NCBI GenBank assembly: GCA_946480695.1
Contig: CAMLKG010000004.1
Span: 154,934 to 218,933, forward strand
Direction: 5' to 3'
DNA from: an uncultured Cellvibrio sp.
Lineage (GTDB): Bacteria > Pseudomonadota > Gammaproteobacteria > Pseudomonadales > Cellvibrionaceae
Length of the DNA stretch: 64,000 bases
The notes beneath the pieces are model-generated. The model was not told the origin of the DNA and searched no databases. It saw nothing but the letters and a program-made list of their open reading frames with translations. Both the position numbers and the translations under genes were made by a program. This document shows positions 47,301 through 55,161 of this stretch, one piece after another. Each line of letters starts with the position of its first letter. Position 1 is the stretch's first letter.

Positions 47301-50143
47301 CCGCTGGCCACGCCGGTAAAGGCCGCCGCTTTTACCAATGCCAGCACACCGCCCGCGCTGCCGGCGGTATAGCGCAGCATTGGGTTGGAATCTTGGGTAA
47401 ACAGGTCGAATACCCCGTTCGGGCCCGCAACCGGCAACAGGTTCCAGTAATCCGGGTTGGACGCCGAGAAGTCATCGCAGAAATAGACATCCGCCCCGCA
47501 ATCCATGGTGATGGGCGCCTCTGACGAAGCACTGGACGACGACGAATTGCCGCCGGTGTTGCCGCCCGATGAGGACGAACTGGCCGCTGATGAACTATTG
47601 GCCGAGGATGGCGGGGGCTTCACAAGGTTCTCGCAATCCGTGCAGTTACCCGCGCCGGCGTTGGTAAGGATGAGGTCGTGCAGGTCGGTGGCGGTATCCA
47701 GGCGGTAGTCGTAGACGCTGGTCGGCGCCCAATAATCCGCAGCGGAATCCAGGGTAAGCGGGCTGGTTTGCGCCGCTGCATTGGCCACCGCCGCACCCAT
47801 CACATCCACCGCAACACCATTCAACACCGTACCGGCTTCATAGAACAGGGTCGAGCAGTCCGCACTGGAGTAACCGGCGTTGGTACAGGCGGAAATAGTG
47901 CCGGCATCCTGTTTGAAACTGACGCTATAGAGGTTCTCCACACTGGCCTGCGCACCATCGGTGGAAGGTGCAATGTCAAACACATTATTTTCGGCGTAGA
48001 TCTTGCCGAACTGGCCGGTCGCCAACCCCACGGAAAAGGCGTAGTTGCGATCCGCAGAAACGGGTTTGAGTTGTCCCTCATAAAAGTTGTTATACACATG
48101 GACCATCCCCATACGCACCCGCGGCAGGCGCTGGGTTACATCCTTAAAGTAATTATGGTGCAGGGTGATCTTGAGGAATTTCGGCCCGTTATCGGCCGCG
48201 ATAGTGTCCGAGCTGCCCACCAAATGGGTCTTGTCGTGATCGTGGATGAAGTTATGTGAGAGGGTCACGTAATTGGAATTCTTGGTGACATCTATAGCCC
48301 CGTCGTGGTGCTGGACCTTCATCTCCGGCAGGTTATAGGGTGCCGCAAACACCGGTGGATGTAACTTATCCAGGTTGGCACCATCGCTAAAGGTACAGTG
48401 ATCAATCCATACATGGGTTGCACCTTCAACGCTGATATTGTCATAGGCGGAGTTCCAGCGGCCGCCGCTGTCCGTGGGATCCCACTGGGGGAACATATCA
48501 AAGGCATCCTCGAACCGGACATTGCGGATGATGATGTTGTCATGGGGTGGGCTCAGGCGCACGTGACCGCGCGCAATCCGGGCATCAGGGCCTTTACCGA
48601 TAATGGTGGTATTGGAGCCAACCTTTATCTGGATCACCGCTTTTTGCCTGGCGGCCGCGCAGGCGCGGGCTACTTCCAGGTCCCCGGACACCGCCCTGGT
48701 TCCCCAGCTACCGTTGGGATCGTAGAAGTCCTTGTAATCCTCAAAAGTGTAAGCAACGTTAATAGTGGCACCGTCGATGGGGCAGACATAATCCGCCTCT
48801 GTTTGCTCCACCAGTGCCTTGTTCATATTCAGGTTGATGGTGCCATCGATGTAAATAATCTTGGGCGTGGTATCCACCGTACCGGTAAAGCTGCCGTCGT
48901 CTTTAATCACCAGGTTGGTATAAAGCGCCGCTAACAATTCATTGCGGTTAGTCACCGTATAGGTATGGGCCGCGTCCGCATCCACACCCCCGGTAGTTCC
49001 TGTCCCGCCCATGTTGTTAGTACCCACTGACGCCCAACCGTCCGCCGGGTCGAAAGCACCGGGGGCGGTACTGGATTGGCTGGACATGGACGCACTTGAG
49101 GGAAGGATCACTGCCACACTGGAGGCGGCTTCGGAACTGCTGCCAGCAACGCTCGCATTCGATGAGCTGGAGCCTGCTACTAAGCTGCTAAGGCTTTCAG
49201 AAGACGTCGAGGATAATAGTCCAGCGCTGGAAACCTGCTCCGCGCTACCGGAGCTGAACGCAGCGGACAAAGAAACAGCAGGCGTACTGGAAACCGCCAC
49301 CACCGTCGTACTGGAAACAGTGGCACTGGAAGGCGGTACGGAAGAAAGCGCCTGGGATGGCGTAGAAGCAGCAACCTGGCTCGATGAAGCCACCAAGGGG
49401 CGGGAGGATGCCTGGCTGGATAATGCTTCACTGCTGCCCGCGCTCGAAGCAGGCCCCACAACCGGCGCCGAACTTTGGGATGCGGAACTACCGTCCTCCA
49501 CTGTCGGGATACCGGCCAGCCTCAGGGTATCGCGCAGGTGGGCCAGCGCCTGTTCAGCGGACACTAATGTCGTGGTGACAGAACCGGAATTAGCGAGCAG
49601 GTTAGTAATCGCTGGCAAACTGGCAAATGCGCTGGTATCAAGGTCAAACTCCACTGGAGCCGCCGCCTGGGTTGCTAGCGGATGAATGCTGATTCCGTTG
49701 GCCGGATTTCCATCGCTGTCCAGCGATTGCAGTAAGCGGGCGATATTCAACACCACCGCCGTTGCCGGGTCCCGGGTCCCGCCCATATCCAGGGGGGTAA
49801 TGATTGCCCTGGCGGCCACAGGTGGGAATACCAGGTCTCCGACAAAGAAAGTAATCGTTTCCCCGGGCAGGTAATTAAATTCACCACTGGTGCTGGTCAC
49901 CCCGCTTTGCGTTTCCGTGCGATAGCCAATACCGGAAACAAAGGCATCCACCAATACGCCCACGGACACTGTCGATGCAGCCGAACTGGACTGGACCGGG
50001 GTGGAACTCGTTACGACCGGCGCGCTCGACCCGGTATTACCAGTAGGTGATGAACTTGTCCGGGAATGGTTTTTACGGGAATCGCCGCCACAAGCCGACA
50101 ACACCAGCGCCAAACCCAGCGCAATAAGCAACTGTGTCTTCAT
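44384..50143 (-). CDS. Lipoprotein pectate lyase-pectin methylesterase fusion
   Basis: 1919 residues from the ATG at 50143 (MKTQLLIALGLALVLSACGG), a clear lipoprotein signal; the frame is open to 50332. Order by rough residue: a domain with GYRTETQSGVTSTSGEFNYL (about 55-205), very long Ser linker, PL1 pectate lyase (about 365-830; DGAIDVTKNSNYVTLSHNF, QRLPRVRMGMVHVYNN), Ser linker, a concanavalin-like domain (about 875-1085), two Ig-like domains (about 1088-1315), a CE8 pectin methylesterase (about 1318-1668; EQDTLQVKG, GNVDFIWGN), Ser linker, and a 200-residue C-terminal domain of unknown type. The esterase demethylates pectin and the lyase cuts the product. Confidence 0.93.
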   Translation of the reverse strand: MKTQLLIALGLALVLSACGGDSRKNHSRTSSSPTGNTGSSAPVVTSSTPVQSSSAASTVSVGVLVDAFVSGIGYRTETQSGVTSTSGEFNYLPGETITFFVGDLVFPPVAARAIITPLDMGGTRDPATAVVLNIARLLQSLDSDGNPANGISIHPLATQAAAPVEFDLDTSAFASLPAITNLLANSGSVTTTLVSAEQALAHLRDTLRLAGIPTVEDGSSASQSSAPVVGPASSAGSSEALSSQASSRPLVASSSQVAASTPSQALSSVPPSSATVSSTTVVAVSSTPAVSLSAAFSSGSAEQVSSAGLLSSTSSESLSSLVAGSSSSNASVAGSSSEAASSVAVILPSSASMSSQSSTAPGAFDPADGWASVGTNNMGGTGTTGGVDADAAHTYTVTNRNELLAALYTNLVIKDDGSFTGTVDTTPKIIYIDGTINLNMNKALVEQTEADYVCPIDGATINVAYTFEDYKDFYDPNGSWGTRAVSGDLEVARACAAARQKAVIQIKVGSNTTIIGKGPDARIARGHVRLSPPHDNIIIRNVRFEDAFDMFPQWDPTDSGGRWNSAYDNISVEGATHVWIDHCTFSDGANLDKLHPPVFAAPYNLPEMKVQHHDGAIDVTKNSNYVTLSHNFIHDHDKTHLVGSSDTIAADNGPKFLKITLHHNYFKDVTQRLPRVRMGMVHVYNNFYEGQLKPVSADRNYAFSVGLATGQFGKIYAENNVFDIAPSTDGAQASVENLYSVSFKQDAGTISACTNAGYSSADCSTLFYEAGTVLNGVAVDVMGAAVANAAAQTSPLTLDSAADYWAPTSVYDYRLDTATDLHDLILTNAGAGNCTDCENLVKPPPSSANSSSAASSSSSGGNTGGNSSSSSASSEAPITMDCGADVYFCDDFSASNPDYWNLLPVAGPNGVFDLFTQDSNPMLRYTAGSAGGVLALVKAAAFTGVASGDYYLEARIRPRNNSTTGTKQLYLVARAQDANNWYGAGLNVQGSTTSTRVAIGKMVAGTFTDNIFTRYNTPIEQGTAGGSDGVWYTVRLEMKGSALVVYLNGQPVISGTDTSFADAGLIGLYTTNKSFEIDDVKVGNADVKPVQFTLSPAVTTYSAEAGDLPYTVTVTAKNSAGETDTFTAESSDTSVVAVDISGDQVNLSPVGAGTATVTFTSGSDPGKTHTITATIAPQFVQPAQTYNLAGRVDPAVAEADAYVDTRLSITFDSPPTLGTSGRIRVFKVSDDSVVDTVTLADNTDTLGYAGQGIYRMVKTAPLSINGNTLTIALDNSKLEYNTAYYVAIADGVVTNTTLDGTAFVGLGKAAGWSFTTRAVAPASGDVTVDDEGAADFRTVQGAINHVVQTVAKDTPATITVKNGDYRELLFLRGKNNLSIQGESRAGVVIHYTNNEGINAGTGTSQAAGSPAGGRSVFLVEASDMLRLDNLTLKNDTLIGSGGQAEVIYFNNDTGRLMATNASFISEQDTLQVKGYSWFYRSLVAGNVDFIWGNNRVALFEESEIRTLGDSRGNGNGGYILQARTVSAADKGFVFLNSSLTRGPGPLGHTLADGATWLARSGGSVSYFDNIVFVNTRMDAHINPAGWNTNPMPNPATATATAGWREYDSTDLDGTSLDVSQRANVSYPLTLGEVTSGYCNRAQIFAAYNAGAGWNPLPDDGADCLNYGVSSSAGSSSSATSSPASSGSAESDGSSSSADAGASSSGGQGSSSSTSSVPAPVTTRWVPTYSELQGAVASEPAINSNANLNATASPISVGAIRLYSVSAGSLRLHYNSAGTAYAINYNGTALKSDTTATPVVLVEGTGGQVDPTSLNQAGGVTRFVSVPVAASSDPLSLTITYSNASGNYDASTTPNGCLNGQIAIVDQAGKTWKAASACGTAQQTLTTTLSDPSVTELYVLMTRNTDTGGGIRIWQVDVTR

Positions 50144-50618
50144 AATGCTCTCTCTTATCGTTATTTTGCGCCTGCGTGTGGGTAAAACGCAGGCAAAACA
50201 ACACCGCCAGATACGCCGGCGATGGCCTCTGGTATCGACACGATGATTGAAAGCATTGCCAGTCTTGCGATTCTTATCAGGTCTGCCAAACAGCAGCCGG
50301 GGCATCACGCCCTTTTTTGTTTTAACAAGCACATAGAAAAACTGAAACCACCCACCCGCCAGGGGTAAGCGCTTAACCGAATAGCATAGTTGCCGATGGA
50401 GGAAGGCCCTGGGCCTTTTGGATTAACAGGCTGATACAGCAGTTTTTTATTATGCTCGTATCGCCTCACAGGTCCATAAAAGAACCGGGGCCTTTACGTG
50501 TGAAGGCGCCGGCATTTTAACCCCAATGTTTTAACAAACGCCAGTCCCGGATGGCTCAATGTTGACAGGACAGCCCAGCGCAGGTCCTTCGACCTGCACC
50601 CCATAAACACCAGGAAAT
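50144..50618. other. Intergenic region upstream of the pectinase fusion gene
   Basis: 475 bp without a supported gene. It holds the palindrome at 50364-50378 and a perfect 7-bp hairpin at 50580-50597 (GCAGGTC, CTTC, GACCTGC), which lacks a T tract. Confidence 0.55.
50364..50378 (-). promoter_or_regulatory. LacI-family-like operator upstream of the pectinase fusion gene
   Basis: GGTAAGCGCTTAACC with a perfect 10-bp palindromic core TAAGCGCTTA, 221 bp before the start. The CG-centred palindrome is typical of LacI-family operators, and the GGTAAGCG half is repeated at 42321. Confidence 0.5.
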
Positions 50619-50855
50619 TTATTCCAGATCCTCCAATGCCGCACCGAAGTTGATATGCAACACCTGTCCCTCCACAACAAGCGCCGGAACCGATTTCACC
50701 CCCGCTGCTTTGGCAGCCGCGAGGCGATTCCCGGCCTCACCCAAATGCACCACTTCCACATTCACACGATTGCGATCAATTAATTCCAGCAACTGGTGTT
50801 CCGCGGCAACACAAACGGGGCAGCCGGCGTGGTAAAAGACAGCTTGGCTTTTCAT
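50619..50855 (-). CDS. Thioredoxin/glutaredoxin-like small redox protein
   Basis: 78 residues: FYHAGCPVCVAAEHQLLEL carries the CXXC redox motif (CPVC), and VKSVPALVVEGQVL has the cis-proline loop of thioredoxin folds. Divergent from the HxlR-type regulator across 142 bp, which suggests control by it. Confidence 0.85.
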   Translation of the reverse strand: MKSQAVFYHAGCPVCVAAEHQLLELIDRNRVNVEVVHLGEAGNRLAAAKAAGVKSVPALVVEGQVLHINFGAALEDLE

Positions 50856-50900
50856 AATGAATCCTCTCTGTTAGGGTTTTAAAAGTTCACATTGATAGAT

Positions 50901-50916
50901 AATCATCGCGATGATT
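50901..50916. promoter_or_regulatory. Perfect 16-bp palindrome between the redox and HxlR genes
   Basis: AATCATCGCGATGATT is fully symmetric and lies midway between the two divergent start codons (46 bp from one, 82 from the other). This is the expected position of an operator for the HxlR-type regulator. Confidence 0.6.
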
Positions 50917-50997
50917 GGATTCACTTTAACCAGGCTGAAATTTATGTAACAGCGGGCACTTTTTGGTGCCCGGGTTACTTTTTAGGGTAAATTCTTG

Positions 50998-51315
50998 ATG
51001 CAACAGGTAAAAAAAAATTACACCCAATCACGTTCGAGCTATCAAAAGCTGGAAGATGTTATTGGATGTAAATGGTCGGTATCGGTATTAACCCAGGTGG
51101 GAAAAGGCATTCATCGTCCGGGAGAACTGGAACGCCGTATTGAAGGTATTTCCACTAAAGTATTAAGCGAACGCCTTCGTAAATTGGTTGCGTATGATTT
51201 GCTGGATAAAAAAAGCTATGCTGAATTGCCGCCACGCACAGAGTACCAATTAACCGAAAAAGGAAAAAAACTGGTGGAAATAATTAACCAGATCCATGCG
51301 TTGGACAATGTGTAA
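50998..51315 (+). CDS. HxlR-family transcriptional regulator
   Basis: A winged-helix regulator of 105 residues: VIGCKWSVSVLTQVGKGIHRPGELERRIEGISTKVLSERLRKL is the HxlR domain signature, then YQLTEKGKKL. A single Cys (Cys in IGCKWS) is at the position used for redox or electrophile sensing in some HxlR proteins. I start at ATG 50998; a TTG one codon earlier is possible. Confidence 0.9.
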   Translation: MQQVKKNYTQSRSSYQKLEDVIGCKWSVSVLTQVGKGIHRPGELERRIEGISTKVLSERLRKLVAYDLLDKKSYAELPPRTEYQLTEKGKKLVEIINQIHALDNV

Positions 51316-51330
51316 AACATAGGTTTTTTA

Positions 51331-52647
51331 TTATAAGGATTTTGGCCATCGCACCTGCACGCGCGCCCCGCCGAGCTGTTGCGGCTCCACAAATTCCGCG
51401 CGGCCCTGGTGCCACTGCATAATGCGTTTGACGATAGCGAGGCCTAAACCAAAGCCGCCGGTTGCGGAGCCATTGGCTTTTTCGGTGGCGGATTCTTCTT
51501 CGTGATACAAACGCACAAAGGATTCAAACACCCGTTCGCGTTTTTCTGCGGGAATACCGGGGCCGTCATCCTCCACCGCAACCAGGTATTCGTTTTCGGT
51601 TTGTTGTATTTCCACATTGATACGCGAATGCGCATAGCGTGCCGCGTTGTTGATCAGGTTTTGCAACACGGTTTCCATCAGTTTCCATTCGCAATGCACT
51701 ATTGCGTTATTGCTGCTGTCATTCACCATTAATTGCAAATTCCGTTCATTATGGCGGGAAAAACGCTGCTGGATTTCATCAAATAAATCCCCCATATGAC
51801 CCGCTGACTGGCGCAGGCTTTGGGTCTTTTGTTCAAAGCCTGCGTACATGAGCAATGAACTGATGAGCGATTCCATTTCCGCTATATCCTGCTCAAGGCT
51901 GCGCAATTGCCGGCGATCCTTATCATTCAGCTTTTCTTCGTCGATCATCGCTAATGCGAATTTCATCCGTGCAAGCGGGGTGCGCAACTCGTGTGAAACC
52001 GCATTCGTCATTTCGCGATGGGACGCAATCAGTTCACGCAATCGTTGCGCCATATGGTTAAACGCCCGCGCGAGTGGATAGAGCGTTGATGTGGGAGAAA
52101 TATCCAGCGTTTGCGGTACGCCATCTTTACCCAAATTGCGCGTTTGCAATTCGAGCTTTTTGCTGTCGCGTGAGAGTGGCCATACCCATAAATAAATAAC
52201 CAGGGCGATAGCAAGGTAAAAAACAATTAACAACACATCGTAAAGTGGGGATTCATGGTCATTGTGTTGTGCCAATACCAGCATCAATACTTCATCTGTA
52301 TTGGCAATGCGCTTGTACCAGATTATTTGTTGTTCAGTGCCGGTTGCCAGGATTTCCCCTGCGCGCAATTCCTGCATAGCGGCTGATTGGGCAACGTCAT
52401 CGAACGAAAGTATTTCCAGCGATAATTGCAGTTCCTGTGCAAGCTGCTGTACTTGATGTGAACGATTTATGCCGGGTTGGTTGTGTGGGGTTGTTAATTC
52501 TTTTTCTACCAGCCTGAACAGCGCCTGGATTTCCACACTGGCCTCTTGTTCGGGCGCGAGGGTTTCCCAAAACTGGTTTAGGCCCCAGCCGATAATAATT
52601 ATCGAGGCAACGATAAAAAAATACAGAGTTATAAATGCGCGATTCAT
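51331..52647 (-). CDS. Sensor histidine kinase (RstB-like)
   Basis: 438 residues: TM1 near 5-25 (LYFFIVASIIIIGWGL), a periplasmic sensor to about 135, TM2 near 135-155 (VLLIVFYLAIALVIYLWVW), HAMP, HisKA with SHELRTPLARMKFALAMI (phospho-His), and HATPase with LINNAARYAHSRI, VEDDGPGIPAEKRERVF and GGFGLGLAIVKRI. It pairs with the regulator at 52800-53501; the repeat element B lies between them. Signal unknown. Confidence 0.93.
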   Translation of the reverse strand: MNRAFITLYFFIVASIIIIGWGLNQFWETLAPEQEASVEIQALFRLVEKELTTPHNQPGINRSHQVQQLAQELQLSLEILSFDDVAQSAAMQELRAGEILATGTEQQIIWYKRIANTDEVLMLVLAQHNDHESPLYDVLLIVFYLAIALVIYLWVWPLSRDSKKLELQTRNLGKDGVPQTLDISPTSTLYPLARAFNHMAQRLRELIASHREMTNAVSHELRTPLARMKFALAMIDEEKLNDKDRRQLRSLEQDIAEMESLISSLLMYAGFEQKTQSLRQSAGHMGDLFDEIQQRFSRHNERNLQLMVNDSSNNAIVHCEWKLMETVLQNLINNAARYAHSRINVEIQQTENEYLVAVEDDGPGIPAEKRERVFESFVRLYHEEESATEKANGSATGGFGLGLAIVKRIMQWHQGRAEFVEPQQLGGARVQVRWPKSL

Positions 52648-52665
52648 TTTCTTTTGCCAGGAATA

Positions 52666-52790
52666 TAGCGCTGTTGAATGGAAGAGCCGAAATGCTTTCC
52701 AAGACCCTGGGAGACAGGATGTCGACGACTAGCCCCCATGGATGGATTCACGGCGTGTCCTGGAAAGCATTTCCGCTCTTTCATGGCGCT
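52666..52790. repeat. Long inverted-repeat element, copy B
   Basis: Arms at about 52667-52701 and 52761-52790 pair over GAAATGCTTTCCA and most of the flanking bases (AGCGC ends, A-TG-AAGAGC with a few mismatches). They enclose about 58 bp: GACCCTGGGAGACAGGATGT, then TAGCCCCCATGGATGG and CACGGCGTGTCC. The centre matches copy A at 36134-36240; the arms do not. It separates the response regulator and kinase genes of one operon. Confidence 0.85.
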
Positions 52791-52799
52791 ACAAGGTAC

Positions 52800-53501
52800 T
52801 TACTTCCACGCGTCCGCAATAAACAAATAGCCTTTCCCCCAGATCGTTTTAATGCGCGTGGGATTTTCGGGATTATCGTTTAACTTTTTGCGTAGCTGTG
52901 AAATACGCACATCAATGGTTCTGTCCAAACCATCGTATTCACGGTTATAGATATGATTGAATAGAAATTCGCGACTCAGGATTTGTCCGGCTTGGGCTGC
53001 AAGCGCCAGCAATAGATCAAATTCGTGGCTGGATAAAACAATTTCCTGTCCCGCCAGCGATACCTTGCGCGCGCCCGGTTGGATATTAAGTTCACCGAAA
53101 CGAATGCTTTCCTGTTCACGCGGGTCATTCTGGTAATAGCGACGCATCAAGGCGCGAATACGCGCGAGTAACACCCGCGGCTCCGCCGGTTTAATAACAT
53201 AATCATCCGCGCCGTATTCCAAACCCAGCACCTGGTCCAAATCCGAATCGCGCGCGGTAAGCATTAAAATCGGGCCTTTAAAATTGGGGCGCAACTCTTT
53301 GCACAAGGTCAAACCATCCTTCCCCGGCAGCATTAAATCCAGGACGATCAGCGCCGGATTCAGGTTTTGCGCCTGGCGGATCACGCGATTGCCATTTTCC
53401 TCCACCACGACCTGGAACTCGTTGCTTTCCAAAAAATCTTTCACCAACTGCGCCAAACGGCGGTCATCTTCGACCAATAAAATCAAATTGTTTTGCGTCA
53501 T
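52800..53501 (-). CDS. OmpR-family response regulator (RstA-like)
   Basis: 233 residues from MTQNNLILLVEDDRRLA (53501), which fits receiver N-termini; the frame is open to 53597. Receiver with acidic pair EDD and Asp in LIVLDLMLPGKDG, Thr in LMLTARDSD, Lys in VIKPAEP, then a winged helix ending TIDVRISQLRKKL and RIKTIWGKGYLF. It follows mipA and the DUF3019 gene and precedes its kinase. Confidence 0.93.
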   Translation of the reverse strand: MTQNNLILLVEDDRRLAQLVKDFLESNEFQVVVEENGNRVIRQAQNLNPALIVLDLMLPGKDGLTLCKELRPNFKGPILMLTARDSDLDQVLGLEYGADDYVIKPAEPRVLLARIRALMRRYYQNDPREQESIRFGELNIQPGARKVSLAGQEIVLSSHEFDLLLALAAQAGQILSREFLFNHIYNREYDGLDRTIDVRISQLRKKLNDNPENPTRIKTIWGKGYLFIADAWK

Positions 53502-53538
53502 GGTTTTTATTCCCGTTAATTGGAGGGGTCCCGGTCGA

Positions 53539-54003
53539 TTAAAAGAAACTCCAGGGATTGCGCCGTACCCTGCGGAATTTTTTGTCATTGTAGACAACCT
53601 GGAAGCGTTGGTCGCTCAGCGGCTTATCGCTCACTTGCTCGCGCAATTGGAAATCGGTACTGGCGCTGGCTGTCAATTCAAATTGGTATTCACCGCGCGT
53701 GGTGTTGTCCCAACAACGCAATGGTTCTTGCCTGTCGCTTTGGAATAAACAGAGGGAACGCAAAACCGGTGATTCCCATTTTACTTCCAGCTCATCGCGG
53801 CAAACTTCCTCGCCAGCGTTGAGCACGCATAGGCGCGGTTTGATGGAAAACCGGATTAACGGCAGAGAAGAATGTTGCGCGGCCAAACCATCAGCCAATA
53901 CCCCCGCTGCCGGTAAGCCAGTGACCAGTAATACAAGGATTGTAAAAGGTAAAGAAGCGCTCCGGCTCAGCAGGTTTCCATCAGAAATGGTACACCCCCC
54001 CAA
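53539..54003 (-). CDS. DUF3019 family exported protein
   Basis: About 154 residues with an N-terminal hydrophobic segment (LPFTILVLLVTGLPAAGVLA) and a short beta-rich domain with conserved cysteines (KPRLCVLNAGEEVC, SLCLFQ, PLRCWDN). DUF3019 genes are commonly next to mipA and an OmpR-type two-component pair. No ATG is in frame near the signal peptide; the TTG at 54003 overlaps the mipA end by 23 bp, so coupled translation from a rare start is likely. Function unknown. Confidence 0.75.
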   Translation of the reverse strand: MGGCTISDGNLLSRSASLPFTILVLLVTGLPAAGVLADGLAAQHSSLPLIRFSIKPRLCVLNAGEEVCRDELEVKWESPVLRSLCLFQSDRQEPLRCWDNTTRGEYQFELTASASTDFQLREQVSDKPLSDQRFQVVYNDKKFRRVRRNPWSFF

Positions 54004-54868
54004 CGAACACAGTGATCACTTTATTGTCATTGGTTAATGGACTCGCCGAGATTTCATCGGGCAACCGGCGATAGCTCGCCAATAAACGCAAATCCCAGCG
54101 CTCCGTTAATTCGTAGTTCCAATCGAATCGCACAATACCGGATACCGCTGCGCTTGTTGTATATGGGCCACGTGCGTCAGCTTCCGGCGGCGTTACGCCG
54201 TAATAATAATTGACCACCTCGCTGCTTTGCCATACCGCGCCCAGCGAACCAACCAGGTGGTGTTTGCCATTAACCCAATGTTTCGCAACGGAGAGACGCG
54301 CTTCTTCACCGTGATGTAAACCGGTAAATTCACTGAGGTATTGGAATTGGACATCGACGCTGTCGAGTGAAACCCGGTATTCAATTCCGGCGAGGCCAGC
54401 GGTACGGCGGTTGCGCAATTCACGCGTAGACAAGGTTTCAAAGCCGGGTTCGACCAATTCCGTACCGCCTTCGATCTCGGGCACGAAACCATTTTTATTC
54501 CCGTTTGCGATCAAGGCGTTGGTATCGGTAAAAAAATTGGTTGGATTCCAATCATCAAAAAAAACCTGGTCGTAACTGGGCGTAACGAAAAGGTTGAGTT
54601 GCCGGGTTTCGCTTTCCCATGCAATCACACCGAAATCCAGGTTCTGGATAAAAAAACGTTCGCCGTTGTAGTTAACCTGGGGGACAAGCACCAGCGGAAA
54701 ATTATCGCCATCTTCAACAGGGTTGGTGCGGACCCCGGCACCCACACCCAGGCTGATGTTCCATTTACCCACTTCCACACAATCCGCCTCAGCCGATTCA
54801 CAAGCAAAGCCGCTCGCTGCAAACAATGCAGCGGTGCATAAAACGATAAGGCAGATAAGGAGCTTCAT
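53981..54868 (-). CDS. MipA/OmpV family outer-membrane protein
   Basis: 295 residues with a signal peptide (LICLIVLCTAALFAASGFAC) and alternating beta-strand pattern ending VITVFVGGVYHF, the C-terminal Phe of outer-membrane barrels. SLGVGAGVRTNPVEDGDNFPLVLVPQVNYNGERFF is a MipA motif region. First gene of the mipA-DUF3019-regulator-kinase operon. Confidence 0.9.
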   Translation of the reverse strand: MKLLICLIVLCTAALFAASGFACESAEADCVEVGKWNISLGVGAGVRTNPVEDGDNFPLVLVPQVNYNGERFFIQNLDFGVIAWESETRQLNLFVTPSYDQVFFDDWNPTNFFTDTNALIANGNKNGFVPEIEGGTELVEPGFETLSTRELRNRRTAGLAGIEYRVSLDSVDVQFQYLSEFTGLHHGEEARLSVAKHWVNGKHHLVGSLGAVWQSSEVVNYYYGVTPPEADARGPYTTSAAVSGIVRFDWNYELTERWDLRLLASYRRLPDEISASPLTNDNKVITVFVGGVYHF

Positions 54869-54953
54869 AAATGGGAATGCGGTAATTTCTTTAGCTTATT
54901 TATAAACCGTTTGATAAAACGGCGCTGTAATGAATTGTAGTAAACCGAATGTG

Positions 54954-54973
54954 ATTACAAACCATTACAAATC
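54954..54973. promoter_or_regulatory. Direct-repeat operator candidate upstream of mipA
   Basis: ATTACAAACC ATTACAAATC: two 7-bp half sites at one-turn (10 bp) spacing, with an inverted TGTAATGAATTGTAG at 54926-54940. OmpR/PhoB-type regulators bind such repeats; this lies about 90 bp upstream of the mipA start and 190 bp upstream of the lipoprotein gene. Confidence 0.5.
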
Positions 54974-55161
54974 AGGCCCGCTTCGTTACGGCCTTAACCA
55001 GGAGGTGCCTAGGATACCAGCATGGGTTACTTGTGGCACTGCTTCCCGCGTTACATTTTTTAACCACTCCCTACATTTGGTGCACAGACTGGCATTTCAC
55101 AACTGGTGAAAATTACCCCTGGACAGCGGCAGACTTACAACAAATTTTCGAGGAGTTGCAC

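Noticed and set aside
50580..50597. GCAGGTC/GACCTGC hairpin as terminator of the redox gene
   Set aside because: Perfect 7-bp stem but no T tract on either strand, so termination is not supported.
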